64,000 nt of DNA from Rossellomorea marisflavi (GCF_009806575.1 NZ_CP047095.1:1988001-2052000); one strand, 5' to 3'. Shown: positions 19,103 to 29,307, counted from the stretch's first letter. Notes: generated by a model not told the origin, from the sequence alone. Numbers and translations: made by a program.

Positions 19103-19122
19103 GGAAAGGGAGTTCCCTTTCC
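19103..19122 (+). other. Perfect inverted repeat between ymfM and pgsA
   Basis: GGAAAGGGA and TCCCTTTCC flank GT, directly after the ymfM stop. No T-run follows, so it is more likely an mRNA stabiliser or weak attenuator than a terminator. Confidence 0.5.
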
Positions 19123-19151
19123 GCTAGTGCACTGGATTGGAGGCAATACAT

Positions 19152-19730
19152 TTGAATTTACCAAATAAAATCACCATCTCCCGGATCATCCTGATCCCGT
19201 TATTTCTCATCATCATGCTGGTTCCCTGGAACTGGGGGGATATGCGCTTCCTTGGGGCAGATCTTCCTGTCAGCCAATTCGTGGGGGCTCTCATATTCAT
19301 CATCGCGTCGACGACGGACTGGATCGATGGATATTATGCAAGGAAGCTGGATCTTGTCACCAACCTCGGGAAGTTCCTTGATCCCCTAGCGGATAAGCTT
19401 CTTGTATCTGCAGCCTTGATCGTACTGGTTGAAATGGGAGTGGCTCCTTCTTGGATCGTCATCATCATTATCAGCCGTGAGTTTGCCGTGACCGGCCTTC
19501 GCCTTGTGCTAGCAGGAGAAGGGGAAGTGGTGGCTGCTGGGCAGCTGGGTAAGATCAAAACGTGGGCACAGATCATCGCCATATCGGCATTGCTGTTGAA
19601 TAATGCCATCTTCGAACTCATGAACCTGCCGTTTGATATCATTGCCCTATGGATTGCCATGTTCTTCACCATTTGGTCCGGTTGGGACTATTTTTACCAT
19701 AATCGCAAAGCGTTTGTTAATTCTAAATAA
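19152..19730 (+). CDS. pgsA: CDP-diacylglycerol-glycerol-3-phosphate 3-phosphatidyltransferase (PgsA)
   Basis: An essential membrane enzyme making phosphatidylglycerol phosphate from CDP-diacylglycerol. The 192-residue protein has about five membrane segments and the CDP-alcohol transferase signature D-G-x2-A-R-x8-G-x3-D-x3-D (DGYYARKLDLVTNLGKFLD). The start is TTG at 19152 (MNLPNKIT), eight bases after GGAGG; the in-frame TTG at 19137 overlaps that site and is rejected. Confidence 0.95.
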   Translation: MNLPNKITISRIILIPLFLIIMLVPWNWGDMRFLGADLPVSQFVGALIFIIASTTDWIDGYYARKLDLVTNLGKFLDPLADKLLVSAALIVLVEMGVAPSWIVIIIISREFAVTGLRLVLAGEGEVVAAGQLGKIKTWAQIIAISALLLNNAIFELMNLPFDIIALWIAMFFTIWSGWDYFYHNRKAFVNSK

Positions 19731-19736
19731 TGTAAG

Positions 19737-19776
19737 GAAGGGGTTGATTCAATTGGAATCATCCCTTTCTTCTTTC
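19737..19776 (+). terminator. Hairpin between pgsA and cinA
   Basis: GAAGGGGTTGATTC pairs with GAATCATCCCTTTC (one mismatch, one wobble), then TTCTTTC. Confidence 0.65.
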
Positions 19777-19793
19777 ACTGGGAGGAAATAATC

Positions 19794-21032
19794 ATGAATG
19801 CAGAAATTATCGCAGTCGGATCGGAATTACTTTTGGGGCAGATCGCTAATACCAATGCCCAGTTCATCTCAGAAAGGCTTGCCGAAGTAGGGGTGAATGT
19901 GTTTTATCATACAAGTGTGGGAGACAACCCGGCAAGACTTGAAGAAGTCATCAAGCATGCTGAAGAGAGGGCGGATCTGCTCATCTTTACAGGAGGTCTC
20001 GGACCGACCAAGGATGATCTCACCAAAGAGACCATTGCAAGGAGTCTGGGCGTCAGCCTCTCGATGGATGAAGATGCCATGGACTCCATCAAGGCTTATT
20101 TTGAGAAAGTAGGCAGGGTGATGACACCCAACAACGAAAAGCAGGCTTTGATACTCGAGGGTTCGGTACCATTGAAAAATGATTTTGGCATGGCACCCGG
20201 GATGGTGTTTCAACAAGCGGGTAAAGCATATATCCTGTTGCCTGGCCCGCCTTCTGAAATGAGGCCGATGTTCAGTACCTACGGGATTCCTGCCGTCATG
20301 AACCTCATGAAACGAAAAGAGGTGATCCACTCCCGTGTTCTCCGTTTCTTCGGAATCGGCGAGTCGCAGCTAGAAGCCGACCTTGAAGAACTCATCGACC
20401 GCCAGACGAATCCGACGATCGCACCTCTTGCAGGTGACGGTGAAGTGACCTTGCGATTGACGGCCAAGCACGAATCAAAAGATGTCGCGGAGACACTTCT
20501 GAATGAGCTGGAATCAGAAATCCGCGGAACCGTCGGGGAGTATCTATATGGATACGATCAAGATTCACTCGAACGGGTGGGCTTCAGACTCCTGAAAGAA
20601 AAAGGCTTGACCCTTGCGGCAGCTGAGAGCCTGACGGCAGGCTTGTTCCAATCCAGCCTCGCCTCGATTGCAGGAGCTTCTTCCGTCCTTGAGGGCGGAG
20701 TGGTGTGCTATCAGGATTCTGTGAAAAGGAATGTGCTGAACGTACGGGAGGAAACATTGAAGAACCAAGGTGCGGTCAGTCGTGAATGTGCCATTGAGCT
20801 TGCAGCAAATGTGCGGTCACTGTTCAAAACCGATATCGGCATCAGCTTTACCGGCGTAGCAGGACCTGAAGCGCAGGGGGATCTGCCTCCTGGTACCGTC
20901 TGGATCGGCATAGCCGCTGGTGAGGAAGAGCCGAAGGCATACCAGCTCACTCTGGCCGGAAGCCGGAACGGCAACCGCAGCCGGACGGTGAAGTATGGGT
21001 GGCATTATTTGGTGAAGGAATGCAATGAATAA
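19794..21032 (+). CDS. cinA: Competence/damage-inducible protein CinA
   Basis: The 412-residue protein has an N-terminal molybdopterin-binding-like domain (about 1-170, [12 protein letters not shown]) and a C-terminal CinA domain (about 250-410, [25 protein letters not shown]). The C-terminal type has nicotinamide-mononucleotide amidohydrolase activity in other bacteria. GGAGG precedes the ATG. It lies just upstream of recA, as in many Firmicutes, with a terminator between them. Confidence 0.93.
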   Translation: MNAEIIAVGSELLLGQIANTNAQFISERLAEVGVNVFYHTSVGDNPARLEEVIKHAEERADLLIFTGGLGPTKDDLTKETIARSLGVSLSMDEDAMDSIKAYFEKVGRVMTPNNEKQALILEGSVPLKNDFGMAPGMVFQQAGKAYILLPGPPSEMRPMFSTYGIPAVMNLMKRKEVIHSRVLRFFGIGESQLEADLEELIDRQTNPTIAPLAGDGEVTLRLTAKHESKDVAETLLNELESEIRGTVGEYLYGYDQDSLERVGFRLLKEKGLTLAAAESLTAGLFQSSLASIAGASSVLEGGVVCYQDSVKRNVLNVREETLKNQGAVSRECAIELAANVRSLFKTDIGISFTGVAGPEAQGDLPPGTVWIGIAAGEEEPKAYQLTLAGSRNGNRSRTVKYGWHYLVKECNE

Positions 21033-21040
21033 GAAACGGG

Positions 21041-21069
21041 ATGGGTGCCCACTGGGTGCCCATTTTTTT
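21041..21069 (+). terminator. Terminator between cinA and recA
   Basis: ATGGGTGCCCA / TGGGTGCCCAT forms a self-complementary stem (two wobble pairs) followed by seven Ts. Confidence 0.8.
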
Positions 21070-21122
21070 GTAGGATTGGAAACAGTGAGAGAATCATGGG
21101 AAATAGCGAAGGACAAAAAAAC

Positions 21123-21136
21123 CGAATGAATGTTCG
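21123..21136 (+). promoter_or_regulatory. LexA (SOS) box upstream of recA
   Basis: CGAATGAATGTTCG matches the Gram-positive LexA consensus CGAAC-N4-GTTCG with one mismatch. It ends nine bases before the recA -35 box, so LexA would block polymerase. Confidence 0.82.
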
Positions 21137-21145
21137 ACTTTTTGC

Positions 21146-21174
21146 TTGTTTTCTATTAAAAAAACCTTTATAGT
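21146..21174 (+). promoter_or_regulatory. recA promoter
   Basis: TTGTTT (21146-21151), 17 bp, TATAGT (21169-21174). It is next to the LexA box and about 70 bp before the recA start. Confidence 0.6.
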
Positions 21175-21246
21175 TATAGATAGGTTGGAAGTGAGACAAG
21201 CGTATAGATTGTTAACCAGTTAACCATTCTGAAGGAGGAATCATTT

Positions 21247-22284
21247 GTGAGTGAACGTAAAGCAGCCTTGGATATGGCGTTAAAACAAATAGAGAAACAA
21301 TTTGGTAAAGGTTCCATCATGAAATTGGGAGAAAAGACCGACAGGGAAATCGTGACGGTCCCAAGTGGATCCCTTGCCCTTGATGCAGCACTTGGGGTAG
21401 GCGGATATCCACGTGGAAGAATCATTGAAGTGTATGGACCGGAATCGTCCGGTAAGACAACCGTTGCCCTCCATGCCATTGCAGAAGTACAGGCACAGGG
21501 CGGTCAGGCAGCTTTCATCGATGCAGAGCACGCATTGGACCCTGTCTACGCACAGAAATTAGGGGTCAATATCGATGAGCTCCTTCTTTCGCAGCCGGAT
21601 ACAGGGGAACAGGCATTGGAGATCGCCGAGGCCCTCGTCCGAAGCGGAGCCGTCGATGCCATCGTCATCGACTCCGTGGCAGCACTTGTTCCGAAAGCCG
21701 AGATTGAAGGGGAGATGGGGGATTCACACGTGGGGCTCCAAGCACGTCTCATGTCCCAGGCCCTCAGGAAGCTTTCTGGTGCCATCAATAAATCGAAGAC
21801 CATCGCCATCTTCATCAACCAGATCCGTGAAAAGGTTGGGGTTATGTTCGGAAACCCGGAAACGACACCTGGTGGACGCGCCCTTAAATTCTACTCTTCC
21901 GTGCGCCTTGAAGTCCGTCGTGCCGAGACCCTCAAGCAGGGGAATGAAATGGTGGGGAATAAGACCAAGATCAAAGTCGTCAAGAACAAGGTCGCTCCTC
22001 CATTCCGGGTTGCAGAGGTGGATATCATGTACGGTGAAGGGATCTCAAAAGAAGGTGAAATCGTCGACCTTGGTTCTGAACTCGACATCATCCTTAAGAG
22101 TGGTGCCTGGTATTCCTATAACGAAGAACGTCTTGGTCAAGGACGTGAAAACGCAAAAGTATTCCTCAAAGAGAATCCGGACATCCGTAATGAAATCATG
22201 CTGAAGATCCGTGATCACTACGGTTTGGATACTGGTCGCGCCGAGACAGAGGATATGGAAGAAATGAGTCTGTTAGACGACTGA
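21247..22284 (+). CDS. recA: Recombinase RecA
   Basis: The 345-residue ATP-dependent strand-exchange protein and SOS co-protease. Walker A GPESSGKT is at 64-71, the Walker B region [12 protein letters not shown] near 135, and the DNA-binding loop includes [17 protein letters not shown]. The start is GTG with GAAGGAGG upstream. SOS control is supported by the LexA box at 21123. The sequence is very close to B. subtilis RecA with a shorter acidic tail. Confidence 0.98.
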   Translation: MSERKAALDMALKQIEKQFGKGSIMKLGEKTDREIVTVPSGSLALDAALGVGGYPRGRIIEVYGPESSGKTTVALHAIAEVQAQGGQAAFIDAEHALDPVYAQKLGVNIDELLLSQPDTGEQALEIAEALVRSGAVDAIVIDSVAALVPKAEIEGEMGDSHVGLQARLMSQALRKLSGAINKSKTIAIFINQIREKVGVMFGNPETTPGGRALKFYSSVRLEVRRAETLKQGNEMVGNKTKIKVVKNKVAPPFRVAEVDIMYGEGISKEGEIVDLGSELDIILKSGAWYSYNEERLGQGRENAKVFLKENPDIRNEIMLKIRDHYGLDTGRAETEDMEEMSLLDD

Positions 22285-22371
22285 TGCTTTCCTGCCGGGC
22301 TTTGGCTGCATTACCTTCGCCGACTGGGGATCGTTGCATGTAGCGAAATGATGCAGATCACACTGCCTTTT

Positions 22372-22413
22372 GAAAAGCGGACTGGTTACGGCCAGTCTGC
22401 TTTTCTGCTTTTT
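22372..22413 (+). terminator. Terminator of recA
   Basis: GAAAAGC-GGACTGG pairs with CCAGTC-GCTTTTC, then CTGCTTTTT. Confidence 0.82.
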
Positions 22414-22530
22414 AAGGAATGAATTGCCCGGGAACTGACCACAATGATACTAATGTCATTCATTTTAAGGTATAAAACGTGCCGATTGATGGGATTGCTT
22501 GATAAATCTGGACACAAAGGTCCCAACCCC

Positions 22531-22559
22531 TTGACAATAAATTTTCTGAGATTTAAAAT
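22531..22559 (+). promoter_or_regulatory. Strong sigma-A promoter for rny
   Basis: Perfect TTGACA (22531-22536), 17 bp spacer, TAAAAT (22554-22559). It gives a leader of about 120 bases before rny. Confidence 0.75.
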
Positions 22560-22688
22560 TAACATGTATATTTTACAATATTTTCGAATGACATTTGAAA
22601 GCCTAGCGCTGTATGTTGAGGTCAATTTGTGCAATGTACAAGCCGACATGTAAAAAACATGATGAAAGTGATAGCAAGAGGAGGTGAA

Positions 22689-24251
22689 ATGATGCAACCT
22701 ATAACACTCATCTCCATTTTGCTTAGCCTTATCGTCGGTGTCGTTGTTGGATACTTTATTCGCAGATCCATTGCCGAAGCGAAGATTGCAGGGGCCAAAG
22801 GTTCCGCAGAGCAGATTTTGGAAGAGGCCAGGCGCGAGGCGGATGCTCTGAAAAAAGAGGCCTTGCTTGAGGCAAAGGACGAAAATCATAAACTTCGCAC
22901 TGAAATGGAAAATGAACTCCGTGAACGAAGAAATGAACTGCAAAAACAAGAAAATCGTTTGATGCAAAAAGAGGAGAATCTGGACCGTAAAGATGAGACA
23001 CTCGATAAACGGGAATCTCAGCTTGAACGCAGAGAAGGTACTCTAAACGAGAGACAACAACATATTGAAGAGATGGAAAGCAAAGTGGACGAGATGGTAA
23101 GATTGCAGCAAACGGAGCTTGAACGCATCTCGAGCCTGACGCGAGAAGAAGCGAAGGGCATCATTCTTGAGCGTGTGGAAAACGAATTGTCCCATGATAT
23201 TGCCATCATGGTTCGCGAACACGAAACCCGTGCAAAGGAAGACGCAGACAAGAAAGCGAAGGAGGTCCTATCCCTCGCAATTCAGCGTTGTGCTGCAGAA
23301 CATGTGGCCGAAACGACTGTCAGCGTCGTGAACCTGCCTAACGATGAGATGAAAGGTCGTATCATCGGAAGGGAAGGAAGAAACATCCGTACTCTGGAAA
23401 CACTAACAGGAATTGATCTCATTATCGATGATACCCCAGAGGCGGTCATTCTTTCAGGATTCGATCCGATCCGCAGGGAGACTGCTCGAATCGCACTGGA
23501 GAAATTGGTCCAGGATGGTCGTATTCATCCGGCACGCATCGAAGAAATGGTCGACAAATCCCGTCGTGAAGTGGATGAATATATCCGCGAGATTGGTGAA
23601 CAGACCACATTCGAAGTAGGTGTCCACGGATTGCATCCTGATCTCATCAAGATCCTCGGTCGCTTGAAGTACCGTACGAGCTATGGACAGAACGTCTTGA
23701 AGCATTCCATCGAAGTAGCTCATCTATCCGGGCTATTGGCGGCAGAACTTGGTGAAGATGAACGTTTGGCTAAACGGGCTGGTCTCCTTCATGATATCGG
23801 GAAGGCCATTGACCACGAAGTGGAAGGCAGTCACGTTGAAATCGGCGTCGAGCTTGCCACTAAGTATAAGGAACATCCGGTCGTCGTGAACAGTATCGCA
23901 TCCCATCACGGGGATACCGAGCCGACGTCCATCATCGCAGTACTCGTCGCTGCAGCAGATGCACTTTCTGCAGCAAGACCGGGTGCAAGAAGCGAAACCC
24001 TTGAGAACTATATCCGACGCTTGGAGAAACTGGAAGAGATTTCAGAGTCCTATGAAGGAGTCGAGAAATCATTCGCCATCCAGGCAGGGCGCGAAGTCCG
24101 GATCATGGTCCGGCCGGAAGCCATCGATGATCTGGAATCTCACAGACTGGCACGGGACATCCGGAAACGGATCGAAAGTGAACTGGATTATCCGGGACAT
24201 ATTAAAGTCACGGTAATTCGTGAGACAAGGGCAGTAGAATACGCAAAATAA
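22689..24251 (+). CDS. rny: Ribonuclease Y
   Basis: A membrane-anchored endoribonuclease that initiates mRNA decay. It has 520 residues, equal to B. subtilis RNase Y. An N-terminal membrane anchor (about 4-25) is followed by a long coiled coil (about 30-200), a KH RNA-binding domain (near 210-275, [15 protein letters not shown]) and an HD domain with [10 protein letters not shown] near 365. The start is ATG 22689 or 22692, both after AGGAGGTG. RicA (YmcA), which modulates RNase Y in B. subtilis, is encoded at 48.6 kb. Confidence 0.96.
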   Translation: MMQPITLISILLSLIVGVVVGYFIRRSIAEAKIAGAKGSAEQILEEARREADALKKEALLEAKDENHKLRTEMENELRERRNELQKQENRLMQKEENLDRKDETLDKRESQLERREGTLNERQQHIEEMESKVDEMVRLQQTELERISSLTREEAKGIILERVENELSHDIAIMVREHETRAKEDADKKAKEVLSLAIQRCAAEHVAETTVSVVNLPNDEMKGRIIGREGRNIRTLETLTGIDLIIDDTPEAVILSGFDPIRRETARIALEKLVQDGRIHPARIEEMVDKSRREVDEYIREIGEQTTFEVGVHGLHPDLIKILGRLKYRTSYGQNVLKHSIEVAHLSGLLAAELGEDERLAKRAGLLHDIGKAIDHEVEGSHVEIGVELATKYKEHPVVVNSIASHHGDTEPTSIIAVLVAAADALSAARPGARSETLENYIRRLEKLEEISESYEGVEKSFAIQAGREVRIMVRPEAIDDLESHRLARDIRKRIESELDYPGHIKVTVIRETRAVEYAK

Positions 24252-24253
24252 CT

Positions 24254-24298
24254 GGTTGACTCAGGAAGGGGCTCCCCTTTCTGAGTCAGCTTTTTTAT
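24254..24298 (+). terminator. Terminator of rny
   Basis: TTGACTCAG plus AAGGGG pair with CCCCTT plus CTGAGTCAG, followed by CTTTTTT. Confidence 0.9.
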
Positions 24299-24328
24299 TG
24301 ATTCAAATGCATCCATATGTGATACAAT
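24298..24328 (+). promoter_or_regulatory. Candidate ymdB promoter
   Basis: TTGATT (24298-24303) and an extended -10 TGATACAAT (TACAAT 24323-24328), spacing 19. It is about 33 bp before ymdB. Confidence 0.45.
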
Positions 24329-24360
24329 AACGGAATGAAGCAAACAGAAGGGATTTTTTT

Positions 24361-25164
24361 ATGAAATTATTATTTGTAGGAGACGTCGTAGGTTCAATGG
24401 GCCGGGAGATGATCTCTGAATATCTACCTAAATTGAAGAAAAAACATCTGCCGGATTTTACGATCGTGAACGGGGAGAACGCCGCTTCAGGCCGGGGCAT
24501 CACGGAAAAGATTTATAAGCAATTCATTCAGGACGGCGCCAACATGGTAACGCTTGGGAACCATGCTTGGGATAATAAAGACATCTTTGATTTCATCGAC
24601 GGAGCCAAACAGATTGTGCGACCTGCAAACTTCCCAGAGGGTACGCCGGGACAAGGGTTGGTATTCGCCCAGGTTCACGGCAAGGAAATTGCCGTGATCA
24701 ATGCACAGGGAAGGACATTCATGCCGCCACTTGATGATCCATTTGCCGTTCTGGACGACTTGGTGACCGAAGCAAGAAAACGGACGCCGATCGTTTTCGT
24801 TGATTTCCATGCCGAAGCGACGAGTGAAAAACAAGCGGTTGGGTGGTTCTTGGATGGAAGGGTGTCCGCCGTCATCGGGACGCATACCCATGTACAGACG
24901 GCAGACAACCGGATATTACCGAATGGCACGGCATTCATGTGTGATGTCGGCATGACGGGCCCTTACGATGAGGTACTTGGCATGAGCAAGGACTCGGTTA
25001 TCAAACGGTTCCAGACAAGTCTGCCGGTGCGCTTCGAAGTGCCTAAAACCGGTCGGAAAACCTTGAGTGCCTGCTTGATCGATATTGATCATAAAACGGG
25101 AAAAGCAACGAAAATCGAACGCATCCTCATCAATCAAGATCATCCGTTCATGACCGAATACTAA
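24361..25164 (+). CDS. ymdB: YmdB metallophosphoesterase
   Basis: The 267-residue calcineurin-like phosphodiesterase hydrolyses 2',3'-cAMP and affects the biofilm/motility decision in B. subtilis. Metal-binding motifs are FVGDVVG (Asp8), NGENAASGRG, LGNHAWDN, DFHAEATSEKQAVG and GTHTHVQTAD. AAGGG lies upstream of the ATG. Position between rny and spoVS matches B. subtilis. Confidence 0.94.
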   Translation: MKLLFVGDVVGSMGREMISEYLPKLKKKHLPDFTIVNGENAASGRGITEKIYKQFIQDGANMVTLGNHAWDNKDIFDFIDGAKQIVRPANFPEGTPGQGLVFAQVHGKEIAVINAQGRTFMPPLDDPFAVLDDLVTEARKRTPIVFVDFHAEATSEKQAVGWFLDGRVSAVIGTHTHVQTADNRILPNGTAFMCDVGMTGPYDEVLGMSKDSVIKRFQTSLPVRFEVPKTGRKTLSACLIDIDHKTGKATKIERILINQDHPFMTEY

Positions 25165-25186
25165 AATTCATTCCTTTTTCCTCCAT

Positions 25187-25214
25187 ACCGGAATGATTTG
25201 TCCATTTCCTGAAT
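25187..25214 (+). promoter_or_regulatory. Candidate sigma-H promoter of spoVS
   Basis: CCGGAATGA and CTGAAT about 12-13 bp later resemble the sigma-H pattern (AGGAww ... GAAT). spoVS is known to be sigma-H dependent in B. subtilis. The match is imperfect. Confidence 0.35.
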
Positions 25215-25297
25215 ATAGTAGCAGTGGAATTGTTTATACCAAGTTTGTTCTTTACCACAAGCATACGGTATAGGGGAAATGACAAGGAGGAAAAGGA

Positions 25298-25558
25298 ATG
25301 GAAATATTAAAAGTTTCAGCAAAATCTAATCCTAATTCTGTAGCAGGTGCACTTGCCGGTGTTCTTCGTGAGAGAGGGGGAGCTGAAATCCAGGCGATCG
25401 GTGCCGGTGCGCTGAACCAGGCTGTAAAAGCCGTAGCCATTGCCCGCGGATTTGTGGCTCCGAGTGGTTTAGATTTGATCTGTATTCCGGCATTCACAGA
25501 TATCCTGATCGACGGGGAAGAACGAACCGCGATCAAGTTGATTGTAGAACCAAGATAA
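25298..25558 (+). CDS. spoVS: Stage V sporulation protein S (SpoVS)
   Basis: The 86-residue Alba-fold protein is needed for spore coat assembly and normal septation in B. subtilis. The sequence (MEILKVSAKSNPNSVAGA) is nearly invariant in Bacillus. AAGGAGG precedes the ATG by about eight bases. It is a single-gene unit with its own terminator. Confidence 0.97.
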   Translation: MEILKVSAKSNPNSVAGALAGVLRERGGAEIQAIGAGALNQAVKAVAIARGFVAPSGLDLICIPAFTDILIDGEERTAIKLIVEPR

Positions 25559-25561
25559 TGA

Positions 25562-25602
25562 ACAATAAGGGCTGTCCGCCATGGTGGACAGCCCTTATTT
25601 CG
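25562..25602 (+). terminator. Terminator of spoVS
   Basis: AATAAGGGCTGTCC-CCA pairs with TGG-GGACAGCCCTTATT, then TCG. Confidence 0.88.
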
Positions 25603-25639
25603 TTGATTACTATAAAGATAACAACCGGGAGGTGCAAGT

Positions 25640-26569
25640 ATGATCATCGATACACATTGCGACGTACTTATGAAGCTATATATGCATCAGGGTCGGTATT
25701 TATTCAATACGAAGAGTGGATTGATGATCACCTACCCACAGCTGGTGCAGCAACACAGCCGGGTGCAGCTCTTCGCCATATTCATCCCCACCCATCTGAA
25801 GCCGGGGGAAAGATTCCAGGCTGCCCTGACGATGGTCAATCTCTTTCACCGTCAAGTGATTTCCCCCAATGATAAGATGGTGATGGTACGTTCAAGAGAG
25901 GATGTTCTCGCCTTGGAAGAAGATGAAATCGGTGCCATGCTCACTCTTGAAGGCATTGAAGCAATCGAGGAAGACATGGAGAAATTGGAGATCCTCTATC
26001 GCCTCGGGGTCTCGTCTGTCGGTCTGACCTGGAACTGGGCCAATGCCGCAGCCGACGGTGCACTTGAACCGAGGGGGGCGGGTCTGACGAATTTCGGGAA
26101 GGAAATCATCACATTCCTCAATGATCACGGTATGTGGACCGATATGTCTCATCTCAGTGAACAAGCATTTTGGGATGCCCTGCCACTTGCCGAACATCCT
26201 ATCGCTTCCCATTCGAATGCCTATACGATTTGTCAAAACCCACGAAATTTAAAGAATGATCAAATAGAGGCGCTGATTGCAAAGGACGGATTCATCGGCA
26301 TCACCTTCGTCCCTCCATTCTTGAATACAGCGAAAGAGGCCTCCATGTATGATGTGATCCGTCATGTCGATCATGTGTGCAGTCTTGGAGGAGAGGACCA
26401 TATCGGATTTGGGTCTGATTTTGACGGAATCGATCAAACGGTGAGCGGATTGTGCCGCTATACCGATTACGGTTCGCTGATCGGGATGCTCTTGCGCTAT
26501 TTTTCCGATGCCCAAGTGAGAAAATTCATTGGGGGAAATGTTCTGAAAAGACTTCCCGTGATCCTGTAA
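25640..26569 (+). CDS. Membrane dipeptidase, M19 family
   Basis: The 309-residue zinc dipeptidase of the renal dipeptidase family cleaves dipeptides, including D-amino-acid-containing ones in some members. The binuclear metal site is visible: His6 and Asp8 in DTHCD, Glu104 in LTLEG, His171 in DMSHLSE, His191 in SHSNA, with GFGSDFDG (Asp250). GGGAGGTG precedes the ATG. There is no signal peptide, so it is probably cytosolic. It sits between spoVS and korA. Confidence 0.92.
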   Translation: MIIDTHCDVLMKLYMHQGRYLFNTKSGLMITYPQLVQQHSRVQLFAIFIPTHLKPGERFQAALTMVNLFHRQVISPNDKMVMVRSREDVLALEEDEIGAMLTLEGIEAIEEDMEKLEILYRLGVSSVGLTWNWANAAADGALEPRGAGLTNFGKEIITFLNDHGMWTDMSHLSEQAFWDALPLAEHPIASHSNAYTICQNPRNLKNDQIEALIAKDGFIGITFVPPFLNTAKEASMYDVIRHVDHVCSLGGEDHIGFGSDFDGIDQTVSGLCRYTDYGSLIGMLLRYFSDAQVRKFIGGNVLKRLPVIL

Positions 26570-26698
26570 TCCATAGTGGAATGGTGCGAATTGCAGGTAG
26601 TGATTTTCAGGCAAAAGTGATACACTGATTAAGTGAGTCAGGCATATGGGGAGACCGTTTCCCCCTATAATAGATTGCTAAGGAAGGGATTGAATGGA

Positions 26699-28450
26699 AT
26701 GAAGCATCAGCTTTCCTGGAAGGTCGGCGGACAACAGGGAGAAGGGATTGAGAGTACAGGAGAAATCTTCTCCATGGCTTTGAACCGTCTCGGTTATTAT
26801 TTATATGGATATCGTCATTTCTCCTCTAGGATCAAGGGAGGACATACAAATAACAAGATCCGCGTTTCTACGACGCAGGTAAGAGCGATTGCCGACGATC
26901 TGGATATTCTCGTTGCATTCGATCAAGAAACGATTGATGTGAATTATAAGGAATTACATAATGAAGGAATCATCATTGCCGATGCGAAGTTCAAGCCTGT
27001 CAAACCAGAAGATACAGCTGCAGAACTATATGTGGTCCCCTTTACGGAGCTTGCCACAGAGCTTGGAACGTCCCTGATGAAGAATATGGTGGCGGTCGGC
27101 TCAACATGTGCAGTGATGAACCTTGACCCTTCTGTATTCAAAGAAGTGGTCGTTGAGATCTTCGGCCGTAAAGGGGATGCCGTCGTCGAGAAGAACATGG
27201 AAGCGATCAGACAGGGCTATGACAAGATGAAGGACGATCTTGGTGAAAAAGCAGGCTCCCTAGAGCTGGAAGCGGCTGATGGGAAAAAGCGTATGTTCAT
27301 GATTGGAAATGATGCCATTGCCCTTGGTGCCCTTGCAGGAGGAGTGCGTTTGATGGCTGCATACCCCATTACGCCGGCATCAGAGATCATGGAGTACCTC
27401 ATCAAGAAGCTGCCCCTCGTTGGCGGTACCGTGATTCAGACCGAGGATGAGATTGCTGCCGCTACGATGGCGATCGGTGCGAATTATGGAGGCATCCGTT
27501 CATTCACGGCATCTGCGGGACCAGGTCTCTCACTCATGATGGAGGCTATCGGATTATCGGGGATGACCGAACAGCCCCTTGTTGTCGTGGATACACAAAG
27601 GGGAGGGCCTTCCACAGGACTTCCTACAAAGCAGGAACAGTCCGACCTCATGGCGATGATTTACGGGACACACGGCGAAATCCCTAAAATCGTCCTTGCT
27701 CCGAGTACGGTGCAGGAAGCTTTTTATGATACGGTTGAAGCCTTCAATCTGGCAGAGGAGTATCAGTGCCCTGTCATCATTCTTTCCGATCTGCAGCTTT
27801 CATTAGGAAAACAGACGGTGGAGCCGCTGGATTATTCAAAAGTGGAAATCAGGAGAGGGAAGCTTGCGGATAATGAGCTGGATGAACTTGAGCCGAAGCA
27901 CTACTTCAAGCGCTATGAAGTGACCGGCGATGGCGTGTCCCCAAGGGTGATCCCCGGAATGAAGAACGGTATTCACCATGTTACCGGGGTGGAGCATGAT
28001 GAAACAGGGAAACCGTCTGAATCCCCAGTGAACAGGCAGGCCCAAATGGATAAAAGGATGCGCAAATTGAATGATATCCGCTTTGACACGCCGGTTCATA
28101 TTCATGCAGCCCATGAGGAACCGGATGTCCTTCTGGTCGGATTCAATTCCACCAGGGGAGCGATCGAGGAAGCCATGGTGCGTTTGGAGGAAGATGGGAT
28201 CTCAGTCAACCATGCCCATGTCCGCCTCATCCATCCTTTCCCCACGGAAACCATACAGCCTCAGCTTGCATCGGCGAGAAAAGTGGTTGTGATCGAGAAT
28301 AATGCTACAGGACAGCTGGCGAACATCCTGAAGATGAATGCAGGCTATGGCCAAAAGGTCGTCAATATGACTAAATATGACGGGACGCCTTTCCTCCCGC
28401 ATGAAATACATGAAAGATGTAAGGAGCTGACGCAAAATGGCAACATTTAA
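26699..28450 (+). CDS. korA: 2-oxoacid:acceptor oxidoreductase subunit alpha (KorA)
   Basis: The large subunit of a ferredoxin-dependent 2-oxoacid (probably 2-oxoglutarate) oxidoreductase, 583 residues. The N-terminal gamma-type domain (about 1-185) has GGQQGEGIESTGE and FSSRIKGGHTNNKIR. The alpha domain (about 210-450) has AAYPITPASEIMEYL and FTASAGPGLSLM. A C-terminal domain follows. The start ATG 26699 (MKHQLSWKV) has AAGGAAGG about ten bases upstream and aligns with relatives; an upstream GTG at 26633 is rejected. korB overlaps by 14 bases. Confidence 0.93.
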   Translation: MKHQLSWKVGGQQGEGIESTGEIFSMALNRLGYYLYGYRHFSSRIKGGHTNNKIRVSTTQVRAIADDLDILVAFDQETIDVNYKELHNEGIIIADAKFKPVKPEDTAAELYVVPFTELATELGTSLMKNMVAVGSTCAVMNLDPSVFKEVVVEIFGRKGDAVVEKNMEAIRQGYDKMKDDLGEKAGSLELEAADGKKRMFMIGNDAIALGALAGGVRLMAAYPITPASEIMEYLIKKLPLVGGTVIQTEDEIAAATMAIGANYGGIRSFTASAGPGLSLMMEAIGLSGMTEQPLVVVDTQRGGPSTGLPTKQEQSDLMAMIYGTHGEIPKIVLAPSTVQEAFYDTVEAFNLAEEYQCPVIILSDLQLSLGKQTVEPLDYSKVEIRRGKLADNELDELEPKHYFKRYEVTGDGVSPRVIPGMKNGIHHVTGVEHDETGKPSESPVNRQAQMDKRMRKLNDIRFDTPVHIHAAHEEPDVLLVGFNSTRGAIEEAMVRLEEDGISVNHAHVRLIHPFPTETIQPQLASARKVVVIENNATGQLANILKMNAGYGQKVVNMTKYDGTPFLPHEIHERCKELTQNGNI

Positions 28451-29303
28451 AGATTTCAGGAATAATGTCAAGCCGAACTGGTGTCCCGGATGTGGTGACT
28501 TCTCTGTCCAGGCCGCCATACAGCGTGCTTCTGCGAATGTAGGACTGGACCCGGAACAGCTGGCCGTTGTCTCGGGCATCGGTTGTTCCGGCAGGATTTC
28601 CGGCTATATCAATTCATACGGCTTCCACGGAATCCACGGCCGCTCCCTGCCCATTGCCCAAGGCTTAAAAATGGCGAATAAAGAGTTGACGGTGATTGCT
28701 TCCGGAGGCGACGGTGATGGTTTTGCAATCGGCCTCGGCCATACCATCCATGCAATCCGGAGGAACGTCAACATCACGTATATCGTGATGGATAATCAGA
28801 TTTATGGATTGACAAAAGGGCAGACTTCCCCGAGGTCGTCAACCGGCTTTAAAACAAAATCCACTCCACAAGGGAGCATCGAACCTGCTCTTGCACCAAT
28901 GGAGATGGCTTTGACCGCAGGTGCCACATTTGTTGCACAGAGCTTTTCTTCTGACCTCAAGGAACTAACTGCACTGATTGAAGCAGGGTTGAACCATGAA
29001 GGGTTTTCTTTGATCAATGTATTCAGTCCATGTGTGACCTATAATAAGATCAATACGTACGACTGGTTCAAAGAGAACCTCACAAAGCTATCCGACGTGG
29101 AAGGATATGATCCTTCGAACAGGGAGCAGGCCATGAGTCTCCTTATGGAGAAGCAGGGGCTCGTGACGGGACTCATCTATCAGAATAGCGATCAACCTTC
29201 CTATCAGCAATTGATCCCTGACTATTCAGAACAACCACTGAGTTCTCATGATATCCGTCTCGAAGAAGAAACCTTCGATCAATTGGTGAAGGAATTTATG
29301 TAA
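28437..29303 (+). CDS. korB: 2-oxoacid:ferredoxin oxidoreductase subunit beta (KorB)
   Basis: The 288-residue thiamine-diphosphate-binding subunit pairs with KorA. Visible motifs are WCPGCGDF (16-22), GIGCSGR, the ThDP motif GDGDGFAIG, and MDNQIYGLTKGQTSPRS. It overlaps the end of korA by 14 bases, so translation is coupled. A terminator follows. It is the last core gene before the accessory block. Confidence 0.94.
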   Translation: MATFKDFRNNVKPNWCPGCGDFSVQAAIQRASANVGLDPEQLAVVSGIGCSGRISGYINSYGFHGIHGRSLPIAQGLKMANKELTVIASGGDGDGFAIGLGHTIHAIRRNVNITYIVMDNQIYGLTKGQTSPRSSTGFKTKSTPQGSIEPALAPMEMALTAGATFVAQSFSSDLKELTALIEAGLNHEGFSLINVFSPCVTYNKINTYDWFKENLTKLSDVEGYDPSNREQAMSLLMEKQGLVTGLIYQNSDQPSYQQLIPDYSEQPLSSHDIRLEEETFDQLVKEFM

Positions 29304-29307
29304 AACA

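Noticed and set aside
22386-22967. 193-codon minus-strand frame across the recA-rny gap
   Set aside because: It crosses the recA terminator and the rny start, is Cys/His-rich without motifs, and has no ribosome site.
26648-26671. Promoter with TATAAT before korA
   Set aside because: The -10 is perfect, but no -35 at 16-18 bp and no extended -10 were found; a GGGGA/TCCCC mini-hairpin overlaps it. Left unannotated.
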